In this document: positions 8,801 through 14,319 of the stretch, in pieces | Layout: the number at the start of each line of letters is the position of its first letter | Position numbering within the stretch: the first letter of the stretch is position 1 | Assembly: GCA_020847555.1 (NCBI GenBank) | Contig: JADLBT010000193.1 | Location: 1 to 16,447 of the forward strand | Origin: Gemmataceae bacterium | Lineage (GTDB): Bacteria; Planctomycetota; Planctomycetia; Gemmatales; Gemmataceae | DNA: 16,447 bases | Reading direction: 5' to 3' | The notes under the pieces: model-generated | What the model was told of the DNA's origin: nothing | Seen by the model: only the letters and a program-made list of their open reading frames with translations | Database searches by the model: none | Program-made: the position numbers and the translations under genes

Positions 8801-9750
8801 CCCGCGCGCGGATCCGGCAGCTGGCGCCGCAGTGCCTGATCGTGGTCCCCGACGGCGCCCTCCACAAGCTGCCGTTCGAGGCGCTGGTGCTGCAGGCCGG
8901 CAGCCAGCCCGTCTACGCCCTCGACGCCCTCCCGCCGATGGCCTACGCCCCGTCGGTGGCGATCCTGGCCCTGCTCGCTGACCCGGCCCGCCGCGGGGGG
9001 GAGGCTCCCCGGGGGCCGCGGTCCCTCCTGACCGTCGCCGACCCGGCGTACCCAAAGGTCGAAAAGAAGGCGGACAAGATCGAGCGTCCCGCCGACCCGC
9101 CCGACCACCCGCCGGTACTGGGGCTGTGGAGCCGGTTCCGGTCCCTGCCGGGGACGAGGGTGGAGGCCGACGCCATCCAGAAGCTATTTCCTCCGGAACG
9201 GGTCACGTCGCTGCGCGGGATGCATGCCACCGAGAAGGAGGTGGTGGGCGCCCTGGCCGGGCGGCACGTCGTCCACATCGCGGTTCACGGACTCGCGTTC
9301 GACGACCTCGACAAGAAGCTGTTCGGCGCCCTGCTGCTGACTCCGCCGTCTCCGGGCCGGGATTCCCCCGAGGACGACGGCATCCTGATGCTGCACGAGA
9401 TCTACACCCTGCCGCTGAAGCGGTGCGAGCTGGCGGTGCTGAGCGCGTGCGTGACCAACTTTGGCCCGCAGCCGGCGCTGGAGGCGGGTGTCACGCTGGC
9501 CGGCGGATTCCTGTCGGCCGGCGCGGGGCGCGTGGTGGCGAGTTGCTGGGGCGTGGACGACGAGGCGACCGCCGAGCTGATGCGGGTCTTTTTCGCGGGC
9601 TTCACAGCCGCCGACCGGCCCGCGGGGTTCGCCCAGGCGCTGCAGCAGGCGCGGCGACGGGTCCGGGCGTGGCGCGACGCCGACGGGAAGCAGCCGTGGG
9701 CGGCCCCCTATTACTGGGCGCCGTTCGTCCTCGTCGGGCCGGCGGATTGA
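5848..9750 (+). CDS. Exported TPR-CHAT caspase-like protein
   Basis: The protein has 1300 residues, with AGGAG at 5837-5841 six bases before the ATG. The N-terminus is a signal peptide: basic MSTQRGRCRAVGQTVRR, hydrophobic LALCLGLWAAAA, and a cleavage site near ARA-QA (residue 33) or AQA-PA (35). Residues from about 40 to 720 are a long array of TPR-like helical pairs. A charged coiled-coil-like stretch follows at about 765-815 (KKDDELRRRIAALRGQIQLV...). The C-terminal third is a CHAT domain, a peptidase family related to caspases and separase. The His of VHIAVHG (H1147) and the Cys of LAVLSAC (C1201) form the expected dyad, followed by GAGRVVASCWGVDDEAT. The domain ends with PYYWAPFVLVG, as is usual for CHAT. 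It lies 28 bases after the kinase gene. An extracytoplasmic protease acting on partners bound by the TPRs is inferred; substrates are unknown. CHAT proteins in CRISPR or gasdermin systems are cytoplasmic, so this is probably a different use. Confidence 0.92.
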   Translation: MSTQRGRCRAVGQTVRRLALCLGLWAAAASARAQAPADLLPRADRLYRLDRLLDAEPFYRLALDTVEGADRRRCFDQLLAIYVRVGRQDQAIQTGLRYDSWLRRIGDLKRARELALDLGSWYIGLGHYAASEPYLHRALADLAADPLPPSRRISTLSYLALAAEKQGDTRRAGDAWREVEQFARVQLDGPGQTRDPQLRIECTRRLADSYRFQGRSKEAIGRLEPILKVFDDLKPADPLERRDTLRQLAGHLTAVGRYADAEKRLRQALALHEEHGAADLLTRADLSCDLGDLLERQGHLARATPLRQQAARDYQTVLEGPQTGRPEAAGALAAFWKLHVLFQRTGQLDRALKLTQEQTDQWGSELIEPRLHAEQGRLQVLLGDYAPSRRLLDGAVRDLEKQSPVNLIDLPAALLNLGVAELATGGRHRATELGNRCRTLYDKHRLPPDLVLVETYNLLGTCAAQDGNYQQGIAFFREGAALCVRLGPAADPQRSNLLLNIALLHKSQGDLDRALTACQEARKIYERFAVPDALGFAALDAATAALLVARIRLDEANTLADEILRRCRLHGIDRGPLVLTARHCQGLFQLQRGNFADAERAWNDIEKLHGPKSPLRPRTLNYQALTRELQGRNADAETLYREALGLHRQSPRAFPVVHFMTLWRLANVADRGGKRAEARALLEEAIGIVEKARMRTYGDSEQRALFFAQFEAAFEQLVAWCVRDGDVPGAVGAAARSRSRTLLDQLLLANVDPRKSLRGPRGEALLKKDDELRRRIAALRGQIQLVREEDVKSEAVQRKLADLEKAQQEFTEVFREILNLHPVYRSLTGQQFAAADLDRLRDRALGSKNLLLVYHVGRRQSYLLLLGGRKHAPEAFALTVPEDIAKNVAPPPAPSLEETLGKTRGIVLRAKGAGQPPLPALRKPAASVPLGQQVLRALVGHYLEQIGQPGFEPARGVYLRPRDPARPPSTHRPELLADVLLPAAARARIRQLAPQCLIVVPDGALHKLPFEALVLQAGSQPVYALDALPPMAYAPSVAILALLADPARRGGEAPRGPRSLLTVADPAYPKVEKKADKIERPADPPDHPPVLGLWSRFRSLPGTRVEADAIQKLFPPERVTSLRGMHATEKEVVGALAGRHVVHIAVHGLAFDDLDKKLFGALLLTPPSPGRDSPEDDGILMLHEIYTLPLKRCELAVLSACVTNFGPQPALEAGVTLAGGFLSAGAGRVVASCWGVDDEATAELMRVFFAGFTAADRPAGFAQALQQARRRVRAWRDADGKQPWAAPYYWAPFVLVGPAD

Positions 9751-9755
9751 GAGGT

Positions 9756-9786
9756 CAGCGACGGACAGTACAAGCGTCCGTCGCTG
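9756..9786 (+). terminator. Hairpin after the CHAT gene
   Basis: CAGCGACGGAC (9756-9766) and GTCCGTCGCTG (9776-9786) form a perfect 11-bp stem with a 9-base loop, starting six bases after the CHAT stop codon. No T-run follows, so it may be a pause or mRNA-stabilising structure and not a classical intrinsic terminator. Confidence 0.5.
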
Positions 9787-9830
9787 GCGCTCCAGGCTGG
9801 TAGAGCGCCCGCGACCGCGGACAAGTCCAC

Positions 9831-9860
9831 TTCGCCCAGGCCGCGCCGGTCTGGTATACT
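9831..9860 (+). promoter_or_regulatory. Possible sigma-70-type promoter upstream of the lipoprotein genes
   Basis: TATACT at 9855-9860 is a good -10 match. TTCGCC at 9831-9836 is a weak -35 (three of six bases), 18 bases away. With the hairpin upstream and a 249-base gap before the lipoprotein gene at 10000, a separate promoter here is plausible. Planctomycete promoters are poorly defined, so this is weak evidence. Confidence 0.3.
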
Positions 9861-9999
9861 GGCCAGTCAAGGCGTCTGCGGCCCCTGATCGGCCCCAGGC
9901 CAGCGCCATACGATAACGAACTCCCACCCGAACCGCCTGCGGGCTCACCCCTTGCGGGCCGGCGAGGGACGCGAGCGATTTCAGATCAAGGAGACCAGG

Positions 10000-10545
10000 A
10001 TGAAGAACGGACTGCTCCGGCGAGCCGTCTGGCTGTTGACCCCCCTGATGCTCTGCAGCACTCTCGGGTGCGGCACCGACGAGCAGGATAACGAAATCCA
10101 GCGCACCTTCACCGCCCTGGACGAGGTGACCAGAACCGTGGGCGAGGTGGGCAAGCCTCTCAAGGACGCCGTCACCAACCTTAAACCCGGCGAACAGATC
10201 ACGGCCCTCGACGCCAAGGGGCAACCGAACCCAAACCTGAAAAAAGCATTCGAGGCGGCCGAGAAGCTCCGCAAGGAAGGCGAGAACCTGCCGCGGTTCA
10301 AGGAACTCACCGACCGGCTCGAGACGCGGACCACCGCCGAACACCGCAAGGAACTGGCCGCACGCTACCAGACCAGGTTGCGGGATCGCCTCAAGACCCT
10401 GATCGGAGAGGAGAACAAGCTCCAGCAGGAACTGAATACCGCCGAGGCTCGCGCCGACGAGGCCGCCAGGGCGGAGATCGACAGGATTCGGACCAAGCTG
10501 CGCGAGGCTCGCGAGGCGTTCGAGGTTCTCACAAAGGAACGCTGA
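10000..10545 (+). CDS. Small helical lipoprotein, unknown function
   Basis: The protein has 181 residues from the ATG at 10000, which follows AAGGAG at 9988-9993. A longer in-frame TTG start at 9952 would bury the signal peptide and is rejected. The N-terminus MKNGLLRRAVWLLTPLMLCSTLGC is a lipoprotein signal peptide with Cys at about 24; Thr at lipobox position -3 is unusual. The remainder is hydrophilic and strongly helical, with a coiled-coil-like second half (from about 115, RYQTRLRDRLKTLIGEENKL...) rich in Glu, Lys, Arg and Ala. I recognise no family. It is the first of three small exported helical proteins separated by 50-56 bases, which suggests one transcript. A scaffold or binding partner for the CHAT protein upstream is a guess from position only. 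Confidence 0.75.
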   Translation: MKNGLLRRAVWLLTPLMLCSTLGCGTDEQDNEIQRTFTALDEVTRTVGEVGKPLKDAVTNLKPGEQITALDAKGQPNPNLKKAFEAAEKLRKEGENLPRFKELTDRLETRTTAEHRKELAARYQTRLRDRLKTLIGEENKLQQELNTAEARADEAARAEIDRIRTKLREAREAFEVLTKER

Positions 10546-10597
10546 GCGCCGGCCCACGGAGGCCGGGTCCGACGGCGACCCCACGCGGAGAGACGGA

Positions 10598-11038
10598 ATG
10601 AGGCCGGCAACTGTCTGCGGGACCGCGCTCGTCGTGTTCGCTCTGCTGCTGCCGGCCGTGCCTGGCGGGGGCAAGGCCGCCTCCACCCAGGAGGAGGTGG
10701 TCAAGGAAATGCTCGCCACCCTGGAGCAGGTTCTCAAGGTTCTCGGCACGATTCAGGACCAACCGTCCGCCGCGGCGGCGCGGCCGGAACTGAAGAAGTC
10801 GGCCGACCGGCTGGCAGACCTGCGCAAGCAGGCGCGCGAAATCCGGCAGCCGACCCGGGAGGAGAAGGACCGGATCGAGAAGCAGTACCAGGGCAAGTTC
10901 GATGCTGTCCTCCAGAAGCTTCGTACCGAGTCCATCCGCGTCAAGGGGATCCCGGGCGGGGCGGAGGCGATCAAGGAACTCGCCGTCGCCCCGGAAAAGA
11001 AGCCAAAGAACCCGGAAAAGACCCCGGAGAAGAAGTAA
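10598..11038 (+). CDS. Small exported helical protein, unknown function
   Basis: The protein has 146 residues, with GGAGAG at 10587-10592 five bases before the ATG. The N-terminus MRPATVCGTALVVFALLLPAVPGGGKA looks like a Sec signal peptide. There is no Cys at the end of the hydrophobic core, so it is probably secreted and not lipidated. The mature part begins STQEEVVKEMLATLEQVLKV and stays helical and charged up to a Lys/Pro/Glu-rich tail (EKKPKNPEKTPEKK). I recall similar short proteins (an N-terminal helix of the EVV.EMLATLE type) scattered in planctomycete genomes, but I know no named function. It lies 52 bases after the previous lipoprotein gene and 55 bases before the next one. Confidence 0.72.
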   Translation: MRPATVCGTALVVFALLLPAVPGGGKAASTQEEVVKEMLATLEQVLKVLGTIQDQPSAAAARPELKKSADRLADLRKQAREIRQPTREEKDRIEKQYQGKFDAVLQKLRTESIRVKGIPGGAEAIKELAVAPEKKPKNPEKTPEKK

Positions 11039-11093
11039 CGACGCTCTGCTCTGCTGCCCCTCGACCCGCCCGGAAAGCCGAGGCCACCGTGCC

Positions 11094-11843
11094 ATGAACC
11101 AGCGCCGCTTCCTGATCCTGTTCGGGTCCGTCACCCTCGTCATCCTGGGCTGCGGCGACACCCCCCACGTCCAGCTGCGCGAGAGTATCACCAACTGGAA
11201 CGAACTGGCCGACCTCGTCGCCAAGATCCCGGACAACGAGAACGCGGAGGAAGTTGCGTTCGACGTTTACAAGAACCACGTCGAGCCGCTCGAGAAGCAC
11301 TGGGAAGGTCTCAAGAAGCGGCTGGAGAAGCTCTCGAAACTGGACAAGGATGGGAAGAAGGAACTCGAACAGGCGGTGGGCGACCTCGCGGACGACGCCC
11401 GGTACGCCATCGGCCGGCTGGAGGGGCTGTTCGGCGTCATCAAGAAGACGGCGGACAAGCCCCCGAAGTCCCTCAAGCTCCGCGGGCGTCTCAACGAGAT
11501 TCTCGACAAGCAGATCCAGGCGGAGCAGATGCGTAGCCGCAAGAAGCAGGTGGACGTGAAGGAGAAATTCCCGGGTCTGTATGGGTGCCTGATGGCACTG
11601 GAGAAGTTCGCCGTCTCGCTCCCGGCGCCGCCGACGCCGACTGGCCAGCCGACGGAGAAGGGCAAACCCGAGCCGCCGAAATCGAACCTCGAGAAGTTCG
11701 CCTCCTCGTGGCAGTTCCCGCGCTCCGGTTCGGGCGGCCAGTCAACGGGCGGGTCCAGTGTCGCCCCCCCAATCGGCCCGCCCGGAGCGGTCAAGGCCTC
11801 GGCGCCGTCCGGCGGTGGCGGCCCGGGGCCTGGCGGGCCGTGA
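11094..11843 (+). CDS. Helical lipoprotein with Gly/Pro-rich tail, unknown function
   Basis: The protein has 249 residues from the ATG at 11094. The frame is open further upstream to 10902, but that part overlaps the previous gene and lacks a signal peptide. MNQRRFLILFGSVTLVILGC is a clear lipoprotein signal, with lipobox ILGC and Cys20. Residues about 25-165 are predicted helical and highly charged (for example EPLEKHWEGLKKRLEKLSKL). The C-terminal third (from about 180) is Pro/Gly/Ser-rich and low in complexity, ending GGGGPGPGGP, and so is likely disordered or wall-spanning. No strong ribosome-binding site is seen; GGAAAG at 11071-11076 is rather far from the start. It is the third exported helical protein in the row and the last gene before a convergent hairpin. 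No family is recognised. Confidence 0.72.
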   Translation: MNQRRFLILFGSVTLVILGCGDTPHVQLRESITNWNELADLVAKIPDNENAEEVAFDVYKNHVEPLEKHWEGLKKRLEKLSKLDKDGKKELEQAVGDLADDARYAIGRLEGLFGVIKKTADKPPKSLKLRGRLNEILDKQIQAEQMRSRKKQVDVKEKFPGLYGCLMALEKFAVSLPAPPTPTGQPTEKGKPEPPKSNLEKFASSWQFPRSGSGGQSTGGSSVAPPIGPPGAVKASAPSGGGGPGPGGP

Positions 11844-11861
11844 CCCACCCACCCCGTCCTG

Positions 11862-11915
11862 CCAACCCGAAGCGTAAGCGAGGGTCTTTATCGCTCCCCT
11901 CGCTTACGCTTTGGG
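11862..11915. repeat. NPKRKRG-type palindromic repeat, probable bidirectional terminator
   Basis: CCCGAAGCGTAAGCGAGGG (11866-11884) pairs with CCCTCGCTTACGCTTTGGG (11897-11915) to give a 19-bp stem with one G-T pair and a 12-base loop. It sits exactly between the convergent lipoprotein gene (+) and transaminase gene (-), and so could terminate both. Together with the preceding CCAA it matches, from memory, a short dispersed repeat of Gemmata-like genomes whose spurious translation contains NPKRKRG. The transaminase stop codon (11904-11906) is inside the right arm. Confidence 0.75.
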
Positions 11916-12791
11916 CTCGGACGGCGCCGGGCGCGTGAGGAACTCGCGCACCGCGACTGCGTAAACCTCCTGCAGCCGGCGCGTCACCGGACCGGGTCGT
12001 CCGTCCGCCACCGGCCGGCCATCGACGCGCACGATCGGCAACACCTCGGACGTGGTCCCGGTCAGGAACAACTCCGTCACCTGCCCCAGGTCGTCCCGGC
12101 GCAGTGTCTGCTCGCGCATCGGCACGCCCGCCCGCTCGCTCAGCCGCAAGGTCAGGGCGCGCGTGATCCCGGGCAGGATCGCGCTGCTGTTGGGGGCCGT
12201 CAGCAGCACCCCGTGCAGCACGCCGAAGAAGCTGGTGTGTGTCCCCTCCGTGAGCGTCCCGTCCGGCAGGTACAGCAGCGCCTCGACGCATCCCGCCTCG
12301 GCGGCCGCCTGCGCCGCCAGCACGTTGCCCAGCAGGTTCGTGGACTTGATGTCGCACCGATCCCAGCGCAGATCCGGGTGAGTGAGGGCCGCCGCCCCGC
12401 TCGCGCGCGCCGCGACGTAGGGATCCACGAACGATTGAACGTAGAAGAACTCCAGCGGCGTCGCTCCCTGCGGGAATGCGTGCTGGCGCGGCGCCACTCC
12501 GCGCGTCACCTGGATGTACGCGGTCGCCTCCTGGAACCCGCCCGCCGCAATCGTCTCGTCCACGCGCCGGCGCAGGCGGGGCACGTCCACCCCACGGATG
12601 CGGACCGCTTCCAGGCTCCGCTCCAGGCGACGGTAGTGGTCGTCGGCCAGCCACGGCCGGCCCTGGTAAATCCGCAGAACCTCGTAGACCGCGTCGCCCA
12701 GGAGGAACCCGCGGTCGAGGACGGGAACGCGAGCCTCGTCCAGGGGCATCGTCTGGCCGTTGAGGTTGGCGAGAGCGGCGGGAAGTGTCAT
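11904..12791 (-). CDS. dat: Class IV PLP aminotransferase, D-amino-acid-transaminase-like
   Basis: The protein has 295 residues starting at the ATG at 12791-12789, with AGGA about 7 bases before it. The family is fold-type IV PLP aminotransferases. Visible signatures: DRGFLLGDAVYEVLR (26-40), VTRGVAPRQHAFP with R102 and H104 at the places of the carboxylate-binding Arg-x-His of D-alanine transaminase, CDIKSTNLLGNVLAAQ with the PLP-binding K149, TEGTHTSFFG with E182, and LTGTTSEVLPI near the C-terminus. The R-x-H pair and the CDIKS.NLLG context favour D-amino-acid transaminase (D-alanine + 2-oxoglutarate to pyruvate + D-glutamate) over branched-chain transaminase or aminodeoxychorismate lyase. 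Such an enzyme would feed D-amino acids to peptidoglycan. Its start overlaps the stop of the histidine kinase gene by four bases, so translation is probably coupled. The last residues (PKA) are encoded within the palindromic repeat. Confidence 0.85.
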   Translation of the reverse strand: MTLPAALANLNGQTMPLDEARVPVLDRGFLLGDAVYEVLRIYQGRPWLADDHYRRLERSLEAVRIRGVDVPRLRRRVDETIAAGGFQEATAYIQVTRGVAPRQHAFPQGATPLEFFYVQSFVDPYVAARASGAAALTHPDLRWDRCDIKSTNLLGNVLAAQAAAEAGCVEALLYLPDGTLTEGTHTSFFGVLHGVLLTAPNSSAILPGITRALTLRLSERAGVPMREQTLRRDDLGQVTELFLTGTTSEVLPIVRVDGRPVADGRPGPVTRRLQEVYAVAVREFLTRPAPSEPKA

Positions 12792-13603
12792 CGGTCGTCC
12801 TGGAGGGAGAGAGCGTCGGTGAACCTGGTTGACGCGGCCGGCAGGCGGAGCGTCACGCGGGTGCCGCGCCCGACCTCGCTCTCGATCCCGATCGTACCGC
12901 CGTGGGCCTCGACGATCTTGCGCGTGGTCGCCAGCCCCAGGCCGGTCCCGCGCGGCTTGGTCGAGAAGAACGGGTCGAAGACGCGGGCCAGCGCGTTCGG
13001 CGGGATCCCCTTGCCCGTGTCGATGAGGCTCAGGCACACCGTCTGGTCGAGTTGGCCGTCCCGCGCGGTCGGCGGGTCATCCTGGCCGCCGGCCGCGCCG
13101 CAGTGGGCCGCCGGCGGGCCGGCTTCGGTCGCGGCCACGATGGTGATCTCGCCGCCCTCCGGCATGGCCTGCTCGGCGTTCAGCATCAGGTTGAGGAGAG
13201 CCTGCTTGAACAGGTCGCGATCCAGCGCGACCGGCGGGAGGTCGGCGGGGAAGTACGGCCGGATCTCGATGTCGGCGGCGCGGGCGGTCGGGCCGAAGAA
13301 ATCGACCATCTCCTCGACCACCTTGCCCAGGTCGGTCGGGGCCAGGTCGAGGTTCGCGATGCGGGCGAAGCGGAGGAAGTCGTTGGACACTTCCAGCAGG
13401 CGGTTGCACTCGGCCTGCAGGCGCTGGATGCGGGTCAGACCCCGCCGCTCGCGCTGGGACCGCGGTTCGTGAAAATCCTCGGCCAGCAACTGGAGGTTCA
13501 GCCCCAGGGTGCTGAGATGGTTCTTCATCTCGTGAATGAAACTGCCGGCCAGCTCCGCCAACTCGGCGTACTGGTCGCTCGGTGAGGCTACCACAGTTTC
13601 CAC
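12788..13603 (-). CDS. Sensorless cytoplasmic histidine kinase (NtrB-like core)
   Basis: The protein has 271 residues from a GTG start at 13603-13601, with no convincing ribosome-binding site; a second GTG four codons in is possible. It contains only the HisKA and HATPase modules: phospho-acceptor H24 in FIHEMKNHLSTL, N-box N142 (LLNLMLNAEQAM), G1 box DTGKGI (195-200), F box FDPFFSTK (209-216) and G2 box GTGLGL (219-224). All key residues are present. No membrane segment, PAS or GAF domain is visible, so the signal must come from a partner protein. An Ala/Gly/Asp-rich insertion of about 28 residues (about 160-187) lies between the beta strand after the N box and the G1 box. No response regulator gene is nearby. 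The stop TGA overlaps the transaminase ATG, an odd pairing. A TACAAT-like -10 (minus strand, 13677-13672) lies upstream without a clear -35. Confidence 0.87.
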   Translation of the reverse strand: METVVASPSDQYAELAELAGSFIHEMKNHLSTLGLNLQLLAEDFHEPRSQRERRGLTRIQRLQAECNRLLEVSNDFLRFARIANLDLAPTDLGKVVEEMVDFFGPTARAADIEIRPYFPADLPPVALDRDLFKQALLNLMLNAEQAMPEGGEITIVAATEAGPPAAHCGAAGGQDDPPTARDGQLDQTVCLSLIDTGKGIPPNALARVFDPFFSTKPRGTGLGLATTRKIVEAHGGTIGIESEVGRGTRVTLRLPAASTRFTDALSLQDDR

Positions 13604-13810
13604 GCGACACGCTCGGGCCAGAGGTCGGTTCCACCGTGCCGGGGCACCCGGATGGCCCCGGCCAATGTCTCATTGTAGCGATCCGGCATCCGGGCGGTAG
13701 GTTCCGCGCCGGCCGGACGGGTAGAAATCGCGCCGGCCCGGGGGTAAGATAAGACGGGTGAGCGGGCGTGGCCGTCCCAGGACGGCGAGGACCCGTCCGC
13801 CCACGTTGTT

Positions 13811-14214
13811 GGGCTCGTAGCTCAATGGCAGAGCAGGGGACTCGACGGCGGCAGCGGCCGCGGCGGTGCGGGGCGCGGCGACGTGCCAGAACCCACCCCG
13901 GTCAGCCCGGCCGAACCGCAGCGCGGGTCGCGTCATGCGAAATCATGACGAAGAACCTCCGTAAAGTCGGCGAAAGCTACCGGGCCAGGCCCCACGCCAA
14001 CGCCGAGCCAAGCCTCGCTCAGGGGAAGGTGTAGAGACTGGACACGGAGGCACCGGCCGGCCCTGTGCGCGTCCGCCCGTCGGTGACGGGTTGGCCGGCG
14101 TGCGGGGCCGCGGTGAAGGCACAGTCCAGACCACGAACGAGGGCACGCTCGGCGGCGAAAGCCGAAGTGGCAGGCATAATCCCTTGGTTGCTGGTTCGAA
14201 TCCAGCCGAGCCCA
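13811..14214 (+). tRNA. tRNA with anticodon CAT (probably Ile2, possibly Met), interrupted by an intron
   Basis: The 5' exon 13811-13842 gives the acceptor strand GGGCTCG, TA, D-stem GCTC/GAGC with loop AATGGCA, A26, anticodon-stem GGGGA and loop bases CT. The 3' exon 14175-14214 gives CATAA, stem TCCCT, variable TGGTT, T-stem GCTGG/CCAGC with loop TTCGAAT, acceptor CGAGCCC and A73. Joined, they form a 72-base tRNA with loop CTCATAA. CCA is not encoded. G1-C72 is paired, so it is not an initiator tRNA. The anticodon arm and T-arm look more like bacterial tRNA-Ile2 (C34 changed to lysidine by TilS) than elongator Met, with C4-G69 present, but this is not proven. Two hairpins follow downstream. 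Upstream, 13604-13810 holds no gene, only a small GCCGTCC/GGACGGC hairpin at 13771-13786 and a TAAGAT at 13745. Confidence 0.9.
13843..14174 (+). ncRNA. Group I intron (IC3-like) in the tRNA anticodon loop
   Basis: The 332-nt intron follows the group I rules: the 5' exon ends in T (13842) and the intron ends in G (14174). The core can be laid out. P3 is CCTCCGT 13956-13962 with ACGGAGG 14044-14050. P4 is TCGGCG 13967-13972 with CGCCGA 14001-14006. P7 is GACTG 14036-14040 with CAGTC 14122-14126, within R-like GTGTAGAGACTG and S-like AAGGCACAGTCC. P8 is CACCG 14051-14055 with CGGTG 14111-14115, extended by a 12-bp helix 14059-14070/14098-14109. P9 ends in a GAAA loop, GGC/GCC 14154-14163. A 7-bp hairpin CGTCATG/CATGACG (13931-13950) is probably P2. 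Blocks at 13999-14013, 14025-14039 and 14112-14129 match, from memory, the Azoarcus tRNA-Ile(CAT) intron. P7 differs from Azoarcus by a compensated A-U to G-C pair. No homing endonuclease ORF is present. P1 is unclear; GGTC at 13900-13903 could pair with exon GACT. Confidence 0.9.
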
Positions 14215-14281
14215 CTGCCGCGGGAGAGGATCCGAAGGGTCGCCACGGATCGAAAGATCTGGACCAGCGGAGTTGAGAACA

Positions 14282-14314
14282 GGGGGCCGGGAGCATCTCC
14301 CGGCCCCCGTCTTT
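14282..14314 (+). terminator. Intrinsic terminator of the tRNA gene
   Basis: GGGGGCCGGGAG (14282-14293) and CTCCCGGCCCCC (14297-14308) form a perfect 12-bp stem with a CAT loop, followed by GTCTTT. It lies 67 bases after the tRNA end. Confidence 0.8.
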
Positions 14315-14319
14315 ACCGT

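Noticed and set aside
5740..9108. Very long open frame (1122 codons) on the minus strand
   Set aside because: It is antisense to the clear TPR-CHAT gene. The Gln/Arg/Val-rich, motif-free product is what GC-rich codon bias produces on the opposite strand.
9952..9999. Upstream TTG start for the first lipoprotein
   Set aside because: It would put 16 hydrophilic residues before the lipoprotein signal peptide. AAGGAG before the ATG at 10000 supports the shorter form.
9184..10749. 521-codon minus-strand frame
   Set aside because: It covers the opposite strand of the CHAT catalytic domain and of the lipoprotein gene, which have signal peptides and motifs on the plus strand.
12792..13037. 82-codon upstream extension of the transaminase frame
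   Set aside because: It overlaps the histidine kinase C-terminus in another frame. The ATG at 12791 aligns with the family N-terminus and has an AGGA site.
12213..13472. 419-codon plus-strand frame
   Set aside because: It is antisense to the transaminase and histidine kinase genes and has no domain.
13811..14214. tmRNA (ssrA), suggested by tRNA-like ends about 400 nt apart and GGACTCGACGG near the 5' end
   Set aside because: The halves form a complete tRNA with normal D-arm, anticodon arm and T-arm. The insert carries group I P3/P4/P7/P8 pairing, and no tag-peptide reading frame with the usual ending is seen.
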